This document shows, in pieces, positions 4,593 to 6,230 of a stretch of DNA of 6,230 bases; the first letter of the stretch is position 1, and the number at the start of each line of letters is the position of its first letter. Source of the stretch: a bacterium (lineage in GTDB: Bacteria > Patescibacteriota > Minisyncoccia > UBA6257 > JAGGUH01). The position numbers were made by a program, and so were the translations under genes. Below the pieces are notes generated by a model. It saw nothing but the letters and a program-made list of their open reading frames with translations, did no database searches and was not told the DNA's origin. The stretch lies in contig JAGGUH010000012.1 of assembly GCA_021158645.1 (NCBI GenBank), positions 1 to 6,230 of the forward strand. Reading direction: 5' to 3'.

Positions 4593-6227
4593 ATGGCAAA
4601 ACAAATTGTTTACAATCAAAAAGCAAGAGAATTTTTTAAAAAAGGAGTAGATAAATTAGCAAATGCGGTTAAAGTAACTTTAGGACCAAAAGGTCGGGCT
4701 GTAGTTTTGGAAAGAACTTATGGTTCTCCGGTTATAACTCGAGATGGCGTTACAATTGCCAAGGAAATTGAGTTAGAAGATCGTTTTGAAAATATTGGTG
4801 CTCAAATCGTAAAAGAAGTGGCTCAAAAAACTGCTGATATTGCTGGTGATGGGACAACAACGGCTACTTTGTTGGCTCAAGTAATGATAAATGAATCTAT
4901 TAAAAACATTTCAGCCGGTGTTGATCCGATTGCTATGAAAGAAGGAATGGAAAAAGCAAAAGAAATTGTTTTAGAAGAACTAAATTCAATTTCTAAACCA
5001 ATTGCTGGACAAAAAGATATTGAAAATGTTGCTACTATCTCGGCTCGAGATCCAGAAGTTGGAAAATTGATTGCAGAGATTATTAATGAAGTTGGAAAAG
5101 ATGGAGTGGTAACCGTTGAAGAATCGAAAGCATTGGGACTCTCAAAAGAAATTGTAAAAGGGCTTCAATTCGATCAAGGATTTGTTTCTCCTTATATGAT
5201 TACCGATCCTGAAAGAATGGAAGCAGTGTTAGAAAATCCTTATATTTTAGTAACAGACCAAAAAATTTCTGCCATTTCAGATATTTTGCCACTTCTTGAA
5301 AAAATTATTCAATCTGGCAAAAAAGATTTAGTAATTATTGCTGACGAAATTGAGGGTGAAGCGTTGGCAACGCTCGTTGTTAATAAACTTCGAGGGGTGT
5401 TTAATTGTTTGGCAGTTAAAGCACCTGGTTATGGTGATCGCAAAAAAGAAATGCTTCAGGATATTGCAATTATTTGTGGGGCTGATTTGATTTCCGAAGA
5501 ATTAGGAAGAAAATTAGAAAGTACTACCATTAATATGCTTGGAAAAGCAAGAAGAGTTGTTGCCGACAAAGAAAAAACAACAATTGTTAGCGGAGGTGGC
5601 TCTAAAGCCGAAATTGAAAAAAGGGCGAATCAAATTAAAAGCCAGATTGAAGCCACAGAATCAGAATTTGATAAAGAAAAACTTCAAGAAAGATTAGCGA
5701 AATTAACTGGTGGCGTAGCGGTAATTAAAGTTGGAGCACCAACTGAAGTTGAACAAAAAGAAACTCAACATCGAATTGAAGATGCGGTTGCCGCTACTAA
5801 AGCCGCTATTGAGAGCGGTATCGTTCCTGGAGGCGGAGTTGCTTTATTAAGATGTCTTCCAAAAGTTGAAGAAATTTCTCAACAATTTTCTAAGAAAGGA
5901 CAAATTCCTCAATTTGTTGGGGCAAACATTGTTTCTGAAGCGTTGAGTGCACCATTAAAACAAATTGCTCAAAATGCTGGACTTGATGGCGCTGTTGTTT
6001 ATGATAAAGTTTTAAGAAGCGAGAATCCTAATTTTGGTTTCAATGCTCGAACTCAAACTTATGAAGATTTAGTAAAAGTTGGAGTTATTGATCCAACGAA
6101 AGTGGTAAGATCGGCAATTGAGAATGCTATTTCTTCGGCTTCAATGTTCTTGATTTGTGAAGCCGTTGTCGCTGATATTCCTGAAAAAGAAAAAGAAACT
6201 CCAAAAATGCCTCCAGAAGAGTACTAA
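4593..6227 (+). CDS. groEL: Chaperonin GroEL (Hsp60)
   Basis: A complete 544-residue chaperonin subunit. Two rings of seven form the ATP-driven cytoplasmic folding cage capped by GroES. Equatorial ATP-site marks are TLGPKGR (29-35), [11 protein letters not shown] (51-61), [10 protein letters not shown] (85-94, Asp86 equivalent to E. coli Asp87), Asp397 in [12 protein letters not shown] (equivalent to the hydrolytic Asp398) and [11 protein letters not shown] (409-419). The apical domain (about 190-375) contains ILPLLEKI (231-238) and [13 protein letters not shown] (276-288). Two points are odd. The cpn60 signature normally has Glu in AAxEEG, but here it is Ser408 (AAIESG). The usual Gly-Gly-Met tail is replaced by a charged, Pro-rich end ([15 protein letters not shown]). 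The ATG start matches the family N-terminus MAKQI. No Shine-Dalgarno is visible upstream. It follows groES by 55 nt and is expected to be cotranscribed. Confidence 0.98.
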   Translation: MAKQIVYNQKAREFFKKGVDKLANAVKVTLGPKGRAVVLERTYGSPVITRDGVTIAKEIELEDRFENIGAQIVKEVAQKTADIAGDGTTTATLLAQVMINESIKNISAGVDPIAMKEGMEKAKEIVLEELNSISKPIAGQKDIENVATISARDPEVGKLIAEIINEVGKDGVVTVEESKALGLSKEIVKGLQFDQGFVSPYMITDPERMEAVLENPYILVTDQKISAISDILPLLEKIIQSGKKDLVIIADEIEGEALATLVVNKLRGVFNCLAVKAPGYGDRKKEMLQDIAIICGADLISEELGRKLESTTINMLGKARRVVADKEKTTIVSGGGSKAEIEKRANQIKSQIEATESEFDKEKLQERLAKLTGGVAVIKVGAPTEVEQKETQHRIEDAVAATKAAIESGIVPGGGVALLRCLPKVEEISQQFSKKGQIPQFVGANIVSEALSAPLKQIAQNAGLDGAVVYDKVLRSENPNFGFNARTQTYEDLVKVGVIDPTKVVRSAIENAISSASMFLICEAVVADIPEKEKETPKMPPEEY

Positions 6228-6230
6228 AAA

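Overview
The window is strongly AT-rich, compactly coded bacterial DNA. It most resembles the Candidate Phyla Radiation (Patescibacteria, Parcubacteria/Microgenomates-like). The main clue is a miniature alanyl-tRNA synthetase of 579 residues with a CxxPH-type editing motif, where a standard bacterial enzyme has about 870. Other clues are a GroES/GroEL pair of the 'PLSDY' / '[11 protein letters not shown]' type, intergenic filler made of degenerate TTTGAAA/TTTCGAA-like heptamers, and nearly SD-less genes. This placement is inference from remembered family features, not from a search. The standard bacterial code fits: stops are mostly TAA, with one TGA at the end of alaS.

Layout. Positions 1-302 hold no gene, only heptamer-periodic filler and two copies of an AACATTGA...ACCCGTTAA...AATAAATAATAAA block. 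A minus-strand cluster follows, read from right to left: a doubtful 67-residue membrane-like ORF (3129-2926), alaS (2912-1173) and, 30 nt further, a MEMO-family metalloprotein gene (1142-303). Positions 3149-3221 carry an elaborate set of inverted repeats ending in a perfect plus-strand intrinsic terminator. It lies 48 nt before an unrecognised 85-residue ORF (3270-3527), which has a very strong Shine-Dalgarno and its own terminator (3552-3575). Positions 3590-4075 contain more filler and a decayed transposase/integrase relic on the minus strand, interrupted by a stop where the family usually has Gln.

The right third is a groES-groEL operon. It has a consensus sigma70-type promoter (TTGACA, 16 bp, TATAAT at 4139-4166), a 12-bp tandem duplication in the leader, groES (4244-4537), a perfect 14-bp inverted repeat in the gap, and groEL (4593-6227), complete just before the window ends. 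No CIRCE (HrcA) operator is visible.

The genes fall into a translation unit (alaS plus a metal-binding passenger) and a protein-folding unit (the GroEL cage and its GroES lid), separated by a self-contained small gene and a dead mobile element. The best candidates for something undescribed are the four-segment attenuator-like leader plus the 85-residue protein, and the groES-groEL intergenic dyad.
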